Assembly: GCA_012103255.1 (NCBI GenBank)
Contig: WLXD01000002.1
Location: 372,001 to 436,000 of the forward strand
Direction of reading: 5' to 3'
Source of the DNA: Acidobacteriota bacterium
GTDB lineage: Bacteria; Acidobacteriota; UBA890; WLXD01
Length of the DNA stretch: 64,000 nucleotides
Position numbers and translations under genes: made by a program. The notes under the pieces were generated by a model. It was not told the origin of the DNA, made no database searches, and saw nothing but the letters and a program-made list of their open reading frames with translations. Positions 36,460 to 46,420 of the stretch are shown in pieces (the stretch's first letter is position 1; each line of letters starts with the position of its first letter).

Positions 36460-37212
36460 CTAGTTCAGGAAACGCTCGCGGCGCTCCATGCGACGCAGGC
36501 CGAGGAAGACCAGCATGGCGGCGAAGGCCAGGTAGCCGAGCCGGTTCATGATGATCCGATCCGTCCAGAACAGGTCCGTGCCGCCTACCGGGTCGGCGAA
36601 CGGGTTGAGGAACAGCCAGTAGGTGGTGTTCTCAAACTCCTCGGTGAGACTCAGCACGAAGAAGAATATCCCGACCGAGATCATCCCCGCGGTGTTGGCA
36701 CCGCGCGTCCACCAAGCCGCATAGAACGTCACCGCCACCATCACGGCGGCCGGCACGAACGCGTTGAAGGCGCCCCTGATGAACGGGAACTCGGCAAAGA
36801 TGAAGTAGGAGACGGTGCTGAGGATCAGGAGCGTGGAGAGCACGACGGCGAAAACCGACATGAGCCGCACCATCCAGATCATGTAGTGCGAACTGGCGGT
36901 GCTGTAGAGCGTCTCGAGCGTCTGCCGATCGCGCTCTTTGGCCACGAGATCCATCGTCAGGTAGATCGCCGCGATGGCACCAGGCATCTCCACGAAGATG
37001 ATCAGTGCGTCTTCCACGCCGAAGCCCGGATTGGGCTCGTAGACCGCGATCGTGTAGATGAAGGCATAGAACAGCCCGACCGCGCCGAACATGAACAGGA
37101 ACTTCCGCTGGAACGTCACGCGAGCGCTGAGACGCAGCAGTCGAGTGGCACTCTGCAGCAGCTGACTCCAGGTGAGAACGTCGGTCTGCGCGCTAACTTC
37201 AGGTGCGCTCAT
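36460..37212 (-). CDS. ABC-2 type transporter permease subunit
   Basis: 250 residues with six predicted membrane segments, for example FLFMFGAVGLFYAFIYTI, LILSTVSYFIF and LGYLAFAAMLVFLGL. Segment 2 is followed by the ABC-2 coupling region DLVAKERDRQTLETLYSTA, the E-R-x-x-x-T-L-E pattern that contacts an ATPase. Its ATG overlaps the stop of the RND-ABC fusion gene (ATGA), so the natural partner is the ATPase domain at the end of that protein. It is the last gene of the reverse-strand export operon. The substrate is unknown. Confidence 0.85.
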   Translation of the reverse strand: MSAPEVSAQTDVLTWSQLLQSATRLLRLSARVTFQRKFLFMFGAVGLFYAFIYTIAVYEPNPGFGVEDALIIFVEMPGAIAAIYLTMDLVAKERDRQTLETLYSTASSHYMIWMVRLMSVFAVVLSTLLILSTVSYFIFAEFPFIRGAFNAFVPAAVMVAVTFYAAWWTRGANTAGMISVGIFFFVLSLTEEFENTTYWLFLNPFADPVGGTDLFWTDRIIMNRLGYLAFAAMLVFLGLRRMERRERFLN

Positions 37213-40200
37213 GCCATGGCCCGGTGTTGATCGAGAAGGTGAACGTAGGCGTCTTCGAGAGTTGCCCGCACGGGCTCGGCATCGGGAGTGTCGCTCGCGT
37301 CCGCGGCAAGGAACCGGGCGCGGATGCCGTCCTGTGTGCGCAGCTGGTTGACGACACGATGCCGCTCCTCGAGCGCATCGAGTTCATCGATGTCGACCAG
37401 CACCTCCCAGACCAACCCTTCCGCAAGCACACGCATCGCCTCGGGGTCACCCGAGTAGCGCAGCTGCCCCTGTTCCAGGACGGCGAGCTGATTGCAGCTA
37501 CCGGCGATGTCTTCAACGATGTGCGTGGAGAAGATCACGATGCGGTCCTGACTCAGACGCGCGAGCAGGTTGCGGAAGCGAATGCGTTCCACGGGATCGA
37601 GACCCGCGGTGGGCTCATCCACGACGACTACGGCCGGGGCGTGAATCAGCGTCTGGGCGATGCCGACGCGCTGCTTCATGCCACCTGAGAAGGAGCCGAT
37701 GAGATCGTGCTGGCGGTCGGTGAGATGAACCTGTTCGAGGCACCAGTCCACGCGCTCCTTGCGCTCATCGCCAGCGCGGAAGCCTTCGAGAAGAGCTCGA
37801 TAGTCGAGGTAGTCTCGCGCGGTCATGTGGTCATACAAGCCGAATCGCTGCGGCAGGTAGCCGATCACGCCGTGCCGATAGCCGTAGTCCTTCATGTTGC
37901 GGCCGTTGACGCTCACCGACCCGTGGGTCGACTCGAGCACCTGGCAAACGATGCGCATCATCGTGGTCTTGCCGGCGCCATTCGGACCCAGCAGACCGAA
38001 CATGCCACGGCGGATCTCAATGCTTACACCTGCCAGCGCGGTGAATGGCGGTCGGCGTGGGCCGAGGCCCGGGAGTTTCGAAACCACGAGGTAGATCAGC
38101 CGCCGCGTGCGGCGCAGCCGGCCGGTGATGTTGTCGAGATCCACCTTCCCTGTCGCGAGGCGATCGGCAAGGGCCCGCAGGCCGCGATAGGCAAACCAGA
38201 CGAGCGCCGTCATCACGGTGATCGACGTGGCTCCAATGCGAGTCTGGAGATAGACGCAGAAGCCGACGACCAGCGAGGTTCTCGCCAGCCAGCGCAGCAG
38301 CCGGAGAAGCCGTCCGGGGCGAACCTCTTCCCCGCCCTCCGTCTGTGGACCGAAGAGCCGAGGCACGAGCAAGTAGCCGATGCACCAGGCGACGTGCGCT
38401 ACGACGACACAGGTGAACGCGCCGAACACGTAGATCCATAGCCAGTCTTCGAAGAACAGATCGATCGCGACGAGCAAAGCAAGGAGCGGGACCTTCCAGC
38501 TCAGGCTCTGGGCGAGCTCGCCGCGATCGACCGGATCGAGGCCGCGCTGGACGCGCAACATGGCGGCGCGCTCGAAGCGCCCCCACTCGCGCCGCAGGCG
38601 GCCGGGCGCACCGTAGATCTTCGTGAGGGTGTGGAGTCGAATCGAGTGAATCGCTTCCGCCGGACGCTTCGCCGCGGCACGTGATCGATGCAGACTCTGA
38701 ACGCTCCATACGATGAAGAGCGCGGCGAGCCAGAAGGGCACGGCCACCAGGTAGGTCCAGAAGTTGCTGTCGTAGCGCAACTCCACGCCGTAGGTGGCCG
38801 CCGCCGCCGCACCGAGCGACAAGGTCAGCCCGACCACACCCACCTGTCGAAGCCAGTCGGCAACCTGGCCGATGCCCATGTAGGCCACCGGCACGAACAC
38901 CAGTGTCGAGATCGCCGACACGGAGAGGCCGCCCAGGATCACCATGGCGAATGGCGGCCAGATCTCGAAATCGCCACCAAGCTGAAGCGACAACGGCAAC
39001 ACGCCGAGAAGAGTCGTGGCGGTGGTCATCACGATCGGGCGTACGCACGTCCGCCCCGCGCTCAGGACTGCTCGTTCGATGCGGTAGCCGCGACGACGCA
39101 AAGAGGCGATGTTGTCGATCAGGATGATGCCGTTGTTCACCGCGATACCGATCAGCACGATGAAGCCCATCAGCGCCATCGGCCCGGCAGTCGAGGTGAG
39201 CCCCATGCCGGCCAGCAATAGGGCTCCGAGCCCGCCGATCGCCGCGGTTGGAAGTGTGCACAGGGCCACGATCGGCGACGTGAGCGACTCGAACAAAGAC
39301 GCCAGAATCATGAACACGAGAAGCGCCGCGATCGCCATCATCCAGTAGTAGACGTTGTTGTTGGCAGCCTCGATGGTCTCGATCGTGTACCCCTCGGGCA
39401 AGGCCATGCCTTGCACCACGGTCTGCACAGCGGACTTCGCAGCCGTGAGCCGCGGCTGCGACTGCTGCACCTCATCGAGGAAGCCGTAGCTCACCATCAG
39501 ACGACGTGTTTGATCCGTGCGCTGAATCGAAGCTCGCCCTTCATCGGTTCGAACGCGAGCCACCTGGGTGAGTTGAATGGACTCGCCACCCGGCGTGGCC
39601 ACGGGCAAGGCGCGTAGATCGGCCACTTCGAGCCCTTCGGTTTCCGGGTCGGCCACCGGACGAACTTCGATAGACGTCTCGGTGCCATCGGCTTCCAGAT
39701 AGCCGGCGCTCGTGGTGAACCCCTCTACGTCCGAGTCGCTAATCGCGCCGAGCACCGTGTCGAGTTCGATCTGTCGATCGAACAGCGAGATCGAGTCGGG
39801 CACGATCTGCACCTCGGGCGCCCCGCGATCCACGTCGACTCGCACCGAACCGGGCTGCACGTCGTCCACAACTCCAAGCCGGAAACTCAGGTCGTCGGCG
39901 ATCATCTGCAAAGTGCCTAGATCGGCACCGCGGATCCTGAGGCTCTGGTCGCCGCCCGAGCCCTGTAGCCCGGTTCCGCCACCACCGCCACCGCCCTGTG
40001 CCGCAGGTGGGGTGTAGGTAATCGTGGCGTTGTCGATATCCGCGGTAGCGGCGGTTAGCTGACGCTGCAGACCACGAACCGAGACGCCATCTGGGCGCTC
40101 GTCCGGGGGGAGCAACTGCACTGTGATGCTGGCCTCGGCGGCCTGCACGCTCGACTGGAAGGTGTCGATTCCCTCCAGCTGCCCGATCGCGGCCTCCACC

Positions 40201-41914
40201 GTGGCTACGATCTGGTCGGTGGCCTCGAGCGTTGCCCCTTCCGGCAGCTCCACGAATACCGGGAATTCGCTGGCCATCGATACGTCCTGCTGCTGCAGCA
40301 GCAACGCCGAGGCGACCACCGCCGTGAAGAGGAACACGATCCCTACGGTTACGGCAACGCGGATCCGGTGCCGCAGGCAGGCCTTGAGCACGATCATGTA
40401 GGCCGAAAGCAGCGTCTGGGTTTTCAGCGGCGCCGATCGCGTGGATGCAATGGCTCGAGCTCCGAGCATCGGCACCAGCGTGATGGCCACAAGCAGGGAG
40501 GCACTGAGCGGCAACATGATCGCCAGCGAGAGGTCGCGGAGAATCGTCTCGAAGTCGCTCTGCACGAACAGCACGGGGAGAAAGACCGCCGCCGTCGTGG
40601 CCGTCGACGCGATCACCGGCCGGCTAACTGCTGCCGTCCCGTCGCGCGCAGCCCGAGCGGCGGTGCAGCCGCGTTCGTAGTGCTTGAAGATGCTCTCGAG
40701 CACCACAATCGCATTGTCGGCGAGAAGTCCCATCGCCAGGGCGATGCCACACAGCGTGAGGACATTGATCGACATGTCCCACGCGTACATCAGGTTGAAC
40801 GTAAGCAGCAGCGAAGCCGGAATCGATACGGTCAGCACCGACACGAACCGTAGGTTGCGCAGGAATAGGAACAGCACGACCAGCCCGAGCACCAACCCGA
40901 TCACGGCTGCCTTGATCAGAGCCGACAGCGCGCCCTGCATCAGGTCGGCCTGGCTACTGACGACGATCAACTCCATGCCAGTGGGCGCAATCTCCACGTT
41001 GATTCGTTCCACCGCCGACCGTATGGCATCGGCCGTTTCGATCAGATTGGCCTCGTCTTCCTTGATCACCCGGATGCCCACAGCCGACAGCCCGTTGACA
41101 CGGTTCAGATCGGTGCGTCGCTGCAGTCCGCCGCGCACCTCGGCCACGTCGCCGAGCCGCAACGGAATAGAGGAATCGATCACGACATCGCGGATCTGCT
41201 GCAGCGTGGTGAATTGGCCACGCAGACTCACCGGATACGCGTTCGAACGATCCCGCACCTCGCTTACATAGGCGCGCGGTTGGTTCGCTTGATCGAGCGC
41301 AGCCCGCAGACGCTGAGACGTCATGCCGTACGCCTCCATCGCGTCACCATTGAGGACGATCTCGATCGCGCGGCGCTGTCCGCCCAAAGGCGCTGCGCTC
41401 ACCACACCGTTGACGGCCTCGATCTCGGGCCGGATGTTGAGCTCTGCGTATTCGCGCAACCAGTTGACGTCGCCCTCACCCAAGAGGCCGATCGTCATCA
41501 TCGACTGCGTGAGCAACGACGAATCGAATCGCTGCACGACGATCTGCGTTTGGGGCGGAAGCGTGGGCTGGAGTCGATCCATCCGGCTCTGCACCTGCAG
41601 CAACGCAAACTGCATGTCGGTTTCCGGTGCGAACACGATCGAGATCTGTGCCTGGCCCTGACGAGCCATGGATCGAGGGTGACCGCGCCTTCCACAGTGC
41701 CCACTGCGCCCTCTGCGGGGAGCACCAGCTCGCGCTCTACCTGCTCCGGACTCATCGCCCGTTGCTGCAGTACCACAACGACTTCCGGGAAGACCACCTC
41801 GGGGATCAACTCCACACGCAGTTGATCCAGCGAGATCAGCCCGAGGAGCCCCGTACCCAGGAAGAACATCACTGTCGTGACCGGTCGACGGATCGCGACG
41901 GCAATGAGGTTCAT
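37209..41914 (-). CDS. RND permease fused to an ABC ATPase (frameshifted near the N terminus)
   Basis: The N terminus MNLIAVAIRRPVTTVMFF... starts at ATG 41914, one base overlapping the upstream RND stop. The frame breaks at 41670-41671 and resumes as MARQGQAQISIVF. With one base restored the protein is about 1568 residues. About 1-1020 is a full RND transporter: TM4 motif GLLADNAIVVLESIF, second-half GFIVLIGIAVNNGIILIDN. About 1020-1260 adds roughly six membrane helices. About 1270-1568 is a complete ABC ATPase: Walker A GPNGAGKTT (about 1308), Q-loop YLPQRFGLY, signature FSGGMKQR, Walker B VVVVDEPTAGLD, H-loop STHIVED. RND pumps run on proton motive force, so a covalent ATPase is unusual. 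The following ABC-2 permease overlaps it by four bases. Confidence 0.85.
41670..41671 (-). other. probable one-base deletion in the RND-ABC gene
   Basis: Reverse-strand reading is ACC CTC GAT, then CC, then ATG GCT CGT CAG GGC. Two bases separate the GAT and ATG codons where three are needed. Restoring one gives L-D-x-M-A-R-Q-G-Q-A-Q-I, the normal RND sequence around the first porter subdomain. Both flanking frames are otherwise open for the whole gene. Confidence 0.75.
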
Positions 41915-44900
41915 CAGTCGTCCAGGTCGGTGTAGCGACTCGATGCCGCGGCGCGTACACGGGCCGGGCGGACACGATCGATGAGCTCGTAGGCCACAGG
42001 GATGAAGATCAGGGTCATGAGCGTTGAGGTCACCAGCCCGCTGATCACAGCAATCGCCATCGGCGCTCTGAGCTGGGCGCCCTCGCCCACCCCGTTCGCC
42101 ATCGGGAGCAACGCGAGAATTGTCGTCGCACTGGTCATCAGGATCGGCCGGAGACGGTCCTGCGCGGCGCGGACCACGGCGTCACGAAGACTCTCCGCGC
42201 CAACCCGCAGCTGATTGATGTGGTCCACCAGAATGATGGCGTCGTTCACCGCGATCCCAGCAAGCATGATGACGCCGATGAAGGCCATGACGCTCAACGG
42301 CTCGCCGAGCACCCAGAAGGCCGCCACCACACCGACCCCAGCCAGCGGCACTGTGAGCATCACGGTGAGCGGGTGCACGATGGACTCGAAGAGCGAAGCC
42401 ATCACCATGTAAACGAGCAGCACCGACAGCCCTAGGGCGAAGCCAAGGCCGGCGAATGACTCCTCACGCTGCTGCTCCTGGCCTCCAAGGTGCGCCTGGT
42501 AGCCGGGCGGCAGGGCAACCTGATCCAACAAAACTTCGACTTCGGCGGCAGCGTCTCCCAGCACGGCGCCATCCACCAGATACCCGCTGATCCGTCCGAT
42601 GCGGCGTTGGCGATCCCGCAGGATCTCCCGCGGCCCCTCGACAATCCGTGGCTCCGCAACGTCGCCCAGCGTGAGAACCGCGCCGTCTGCGGTCTCGATG
42701 CGCATCGCTTCCAGTTCGCGCAGGTCGATCTTCTCGTAGGCCACGCGAATCGTTCGGGCACGCTGGTTGCGCGAGAGCTCGCCGGCCACCGACCCGGCCA
42801 ATCGTTGCTCGATCGTCTCGGCCAGCGCCTGCGGCGTTAGCCCGAAAGCCGCGGCAATTTGTGGTTTGAGGGCGAGGTCCACTTCGGGACGTCCGCCCTG
42901 GAAGTTGGTGGTGATGTTGTAGATCGATGGCAATTCGGCGATTCGAGTCGCGACCTCGTCGGTGAGCCTTCGCAGTTCATCGAGGTCATCGCCCACGACG
43001 TCGATTTCGATCGGTGCCACCTGCGCACCCATAACGCCCTCGAGCGCTGTCGTGTGCAGCCGATACGTGATCTCGAGATCCGGTATGGCGGATAGGTGCG
43101 GATCCATATGCTCGACCATTCCCGCGAGGCTGATCTCGGCCTCCGGGCGCAGTGACACCGACACCGTGGCGCGATTCGGACCGGTCGGATCGCCGGCGCT
43201 AGCCACCCGCGTGGGGTCAATGCCGGAGCGCGAATAGAGCGTCGCAATGTCGTCCTGGCCCACCTCGGACGCGATCTCGCGCACGCGACCGGCCACACGA
43301 TCCGTCACCTCGATGCGCGTGCTCTCGGGCAGCGCAATGTCGATGTGCAGCAAGCCCTGATCGTCACCAGGAATGAACTCGCTCGGAATGTTCACGGCGA
43401 GATAGCCGGCGCCACCTAGAATCGTGACGGCCAACACCGCCGCGATTGCACGATGACGAAGCACGCCGTGCAGGAATCTGCCAAACCGCTCGCCACCTGC
43501 CGGGCGTCCCTTTGCCTTGTGCAGCAGACGCGCGCTCAGTGCCGGCACTACGGTGAGCGCGACCACCAGCGAAGACATCAACGAGAACGTCACCGTCCAC
43601 GCCTGTTCCTTGAACAACTCGCCCACCAAACCGCGCAGGTAGACGATCGGCACGAAGACGGAGATCGTGGTGAGCGTGGAGGCCAGAATGGCCGTGCCCA
43701 CCTCGCCGGCGCCCCGGCTCGCCGCGGTGGCGGGATCCTCACCGCGCTCCGCGTGCCTGAAGATGTTCTCGATCACGATGATGGCGTTGTCGACCAACAT
43801 CCCCGCACCCAGTGCGAGTCCGCCCAGCGTCATGATGTTGAGGGTCAAATTCTGGAAGTACATCAGCGTGAACGTGGCGAGAATCGAGATCGGGATCGCC
43901 AGGCCAATCACCAACGTGACCGTCCAACTCCGCAGGAATACGAGCAGAACGATTACCGCCAGAACCGCACCGTAGAGCGCCGCCTCTTCCACCTCACGAA
44001 CCGCGTTCTCGATGAACTTCGCCTGGTTCTCGACGGTTGTGAACGACACGTCCGCCAGGTCGAGATCGAGACCGTTCACGGCTTCAAGCGCGATCTCCAT
44101 CACGTCCACCGTGCTCGCATCAGCCTCCTTGTAGAGGGCAATGCCCACGCACTCGACTCCGTCGAGGCGAACAATCGTCTGCCGCTCCTGCACCGCAAGG
44201 CTCACCGTTGCCACTTCGCCAAGGCGCACGGGAATGCGCCTCCCGGCCTCGGAGGCAGCGGCGCCGGCGCTCGCGCCCCCCGACGGCGCGGCCGAGGAAG
44301 CTGTTTGCCCGCCTCCCGTTTCGCGCTCGCCCACGATCAGGCTGGCGATGTCGGCGGCGGTCTGAATCCGCGCCATCCCCTTCACCTGGAAGGAGCGACC
44401 TTCGTCCTCGATAGTGCCGCCAGAAACGTCCTGATTGGCCTGCTGAATGCGGGTCACGATGTCGGATGCGGCAAGGTCGAACGCCTCGAGCATGTACGGG
44501 TCGAGCTCGATGCGGATCTCCTTCTCTCCATCGCCCTCGATCTGGGCCGACGCCACGCCTTCGAGGGCCTCGAGCTTCGGTTTCACCAGCGACTCGACGA
44601 TCCCGAGCAGCGCGTCCGGATCCGTATCACCGTCGCTGGACGTCACCGCAATTCGGGCAATCGGAAGCGCTTGCGGGTCCTCCTGCACCACGTCGAGAGT
44701 GTCGACGTCCGGATCCACCGCGTAGGGTCCGGTGCGCTTCTGGATCTCGAGGAGTGCGAACGCCATGTCCGTATCCCACGAGAACGTCGCGACCACGACG
44801 CTCTGGCCGGGCCTCGTTACCGAGTAGACACGATCAACGCCGGCGAGCGTGTTGATGTCGCGTTCGAGGCTGCGCGAGTAGCGCTCCTCCATCTCCTGCG

Positions 44901-45066
44901 AGGACTTGCCGGGCGCCCGCAGGTCGACCGTGATAACCGGCGTGTCCAGATTCGGCAGCAGATCGGTGCCCAGTTCACGGAATGAGATCCAGCCCAGAAG
45001 CACGATCGCCAACGTGGCCATCGCGATCGTGACTGGCTGGCGCGTAGCGAAAGAGGTTAGGCGCAT
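41914..45066 (-). CDS. RND efflux permease (AcrB/MdtB-like)
   Basis: 1050 residues, the usual RND length. There are twelve membrane segments in the 1+5/1+5 pattern: TM1 PVTIAMATLAIVLLGWISF, TM4 GGLALGAGMLVDNAIIVIEN with a single relay Asp, and TM10 GVIMLAGIAVNDAIILVDHI. Both large periplasmic loops are present (PN1 about 35-330 and PC1 about 560-870). A Gly/Ala/Ser linker (TASSAAPSGGASAGAAASEA) is inserted in the first loop. It is the second gene of the operon, 22 bases after the adaptor, and shares one base with the RND-ABC gene. Two consecutive, different RND genes behind one adaptor recall the MdtABC arrangement, where the two permeases form a mixed trimer. No TolC-type channel gene is present. 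Confidence 0.92.
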   Translation of the reverse strand: MRLTSFATRQPVTIAMATLAIVLLGWISFRELGTDLLPNLDTPVITVDLRAPGKSSQEMEERYSRSLERDINTLAGVDRVYSVTRPGQSVVVATFSWDTDMAFALLEIQKRTGPYAVDPDVDTLDVVQEDPQALPIARIAVTSSDGDTDPDALLGIVESLVKPKLEALEGVASAQIEGDGEKEIRIELDPYMLEAFDLAASDIVTRIQQANQDVSGGTIEDEGRSFQVKGMARIQTAADIASLIVGERETGGGQTASSAAPSGGASAGAAASEAGRRIPVRLGEVATVSLAVQERQTIVRLDGVECVGIALYKEADASTVDVMEIALEAVNGLDLDLADVSFTTVENQAKFIENAVREVEEAALYGAVLAVIVLLVFLRSWTVTLVIGLAIPISILATFTLMYFQNLTLNIMTLGGLALGAGMLVDNAIIVIENIFRHAERGEDPATAASRGAGEVGTAILASTLTTISVFVPIVYLRGLVGELFKEQAWTVTFSLMSSLVVALTVVPALSARLLHKAKGRPAGGERFGRFLHGVLRHRAIAAVLAVTILGGAGYLAVNIPSEFIPGDDQGLLHIDIALPESTRIEVTDRVAGRVREIASEVGQDDIATLYSRSGIDPTRVASAGDPTGPNRATVSVSLRPEAEISLAGMVEHMDPHLSAIPDLEITYRLHTTALEGVMGAQVAPIEIDVVGDDLDELRRLTDEVATRIAELPSIYNITTNFQGGRPEVDLALKPQIAAAFGLTPQALAETIEQRLAGSVAGELSRNQRARTIRVAYEKIDLRELEAMRIETADGAVLTLGDVAEPRIVEGPREILRDRQRRIGRISGYLVDGAVLGDAAAEVEVLLDQVALPPGYQAHLGGQEQQREESFAGLGFALGLSVLLVYMVMASLFESIVHPLTVMLTVPLAGVGVVAAFWVLGEPLSVMAFIGVIMLAGIAVNDAIILVDHINQLRVGAESLRDAVVRAAQDRLRPILMTSATTILALLPMANGVGEGAQLRAPMAIAVISGLVTSTLMTLIFIPVAYELIDRVRPARVRAAASSRYTDLDD

Positions 45067-45088
45067 GCTGCTCTTCGGAGGTTGGGAG

Positions 45089-46171
45089 TCAGCTTCCTGG
45101 ACCGTCTCGGCCGGTAACCCGTACCGGTGTTCGGGTGCGCAGAGTCTCGTAGTTGCTGGTGATCACTCGATCACCCACCTCGAGGCCGCTCAACACCTCG
45201 ACAACCGTATCGTCCTCGAGGCCGACCTCGATCGGGCGCATCTCGGCTCTGCCGTCGACCTCGACGAACACGACGTCACGGTTTTGTCGCGTGAGCACCA
45301 ACTCGCGAGCCACCACCACGATGCCTTCGCGCACTTCGGTGACGATGTCGGCCTTCACGAACATGCCCGGGCGTAGTGCCAACTCGGGATTCTCGAGCTG
45401 CACCTCGACGTGAAAAGTGCGCGTCGACGGATCGAGGGTCGGATCGATCATCACGACGCGGCCTTCGAACAATCGGTCGCCGAATGCGGAGTTGGCAACG
45501 CGGACGATCTGGCCCCGTTCAACGGAGGCGATGTCCGAGTTCGGAATGCTGAGGTCGGCGATGACGCCCGAGTAGTCGACGATCTTGCCGATCACGTCGT
45601 TCGCCTCGACCATCGTCGACTCAGTGGCCTCGCTCAGTTCTGCGAGATAGCCGTCGATGGGCGCCAGAATCCTTTGCTTGAGGAGCCGGACCTCCGCGTC
45701 CGCCAGGTCGGTCTCGGCGTCGATGAGAGTCTTGCGCGCCGCGTCTACCTCCGAAGGAACGGTCAGCCCCTCGTCATGCTCGCGCTCCTTCTCGGCCACG
45801 TGACGCCGCGCGTTGTCGACTGCCTGGCGGCGCGAGTCGAGTCGGAGACCGATGACGTACTCATCGCTCTCCAGTCGGGCTACCTGTTCGCCGGCGGTCA
45901 CGGCCACGCCTTCGGCGGGCCGGCCGGCGGCCAACGTGTCGTAGAAGAGCTGCCCTCGGATCTCTGCACGAAGCTCGGCCTCGCGCGTGGAGCGCAGCGT
46001 TCCGGTGGACTGCACGGCCGTTTCCATCGTGGCGGTGCCCACGGGCTGCACGGTTACCGGCACCACCAGATCGACAACGCGCTCAACCGGCTCGTCGCTG
46101 CAGCCGGCAATCGCCGTCGCGGCTACGAGGATCGCGAGGCCTGCGACTCCGCGGAGTCTGAGATTCAGCAT
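45089..46171 (-). CDS. RND efflux periplasmic adaptor lipoprotein (HlyD/AcrA family)
   Basis: 360 residues with lipobox AIAGC (Cys24), so it is tethered to the inner membrane. Order of domains: membrane-proximal strands (TVQPVGTATMETAVQSTGTL), a half lipoyl domain (about 65-105), a helical hairpin (VDNARRHVAEKEREHDEG...DAARKTLIDAETDLADAEVRL, about 115-165), the second lipoyl half (ILAPIDGYLAELS), a beta-barrel (IDPTLDPSTRTFHVEVQL, ALRPGMFVKADIV) and a C-terminal membrane-proximal domain (VLSGLEVGDRVITSN). It is first in the reverse-strand operon and bridges the pump to an outer-membrane channel encoded elsewhere. The 249-base divergent region upstream contains two dyads. Confidence 0.93.
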   Translation of the reverse strand: MLNLRLRGVAGLAILVAATAIAGCSDEPVERVVDLVVPVTVQPVGTATMETAVQSTGTLRSTREAELRAEIRGQLFYDTLAAGRPAEGVAVTAGEQVARLESDEYVIGLRLDSRRQAVDNARRHVAEKEREHDEGLTVPSEVDAARKTLIDAETDLADAEVRLLKQRILAPIDGYLAELSEATESTMVEANDVIGKIVDYSGVIADLSIPNSDIASVERGQIVRVANSAFGDRLFEGRVVMIDPTLDPSTRTFHVEVQLENPELALRPGMFVKADIVTEVREGIVVVARELVLTRQNRDVVFVEVDGRAEMRPIEVGLEDDTVVEVLSGLEVGDRVITSNYETLRTRTPVRVTGRDGPGS

Positions 46172-46251
46172 CGGGCAGCGGGGCGACGAACAGTCATCTT
46201 GGCCTCTCGACGGAAGGAAACTCGTTCAATTCGATGCAGCAGCACGCAGAG

Positions 46252-46328
46252 TACTTTAAACTGCAAAGTAGAGATAGTCCTGAAATGCAACTCTCAGGGG
46301 CTTGTACGCGTAGGAACTCTAAAGAGTT
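46252..46328. promoter_or_regulatory. divergent regulatory region of the export island
   Basis: This AT-richer region lies between the adaptor start (46171) and the ABC ATPase start (46421). TACTTT (46252-46257) with AAAGTA (46265-46270) form one dyad, and AACTCT (46315-46320) with AGAGTT (46323-46328) form another. TTGACA on the reverse strand just beyond (about 46350) could be a -35 element. No regulator gene is linked, so the binding protein is unknown. Confidence 0.45.
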
Positions 46329-46420
46329 TCCTCTTCTTCGAATATTGTCGACATTGTCAACTTTAGTACACTGCTCTTTTTGAGACTCATTCGCCGCCCA
46401 ACGGGATTCGCGTTCGCACC

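Noticed and set aside
36433-37230. 265-codon + strand open frame opposite the ABC-2 permease
   Set aside because: The translation is a charged low-complexity shadow; the permease helices are on the other strand.
41660-41680. Programmed frameshift in the RND-ABC gene
   Set aside because: The sequence CTCGATCCATGG has no slippery run; a one-base deletion is simpler.
41915-41975. Upstream extension of the RND-ABC frame to an ATG at 41975
   Set aside because: That frame from 41975 to about 41670 gives Arg/Gly-rich nonsense overlapping the preceding gene, whereas the correct RND N terminus is in the frame starting at 41914.
43453-44985. 510-codon open frame on the + strand opposite the RND gene
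   Set aside because: It is antisense to a well-conserved RND permease; its product is Arg/His/Gly-rich without any domain, a common shadow in GC-rich genes.
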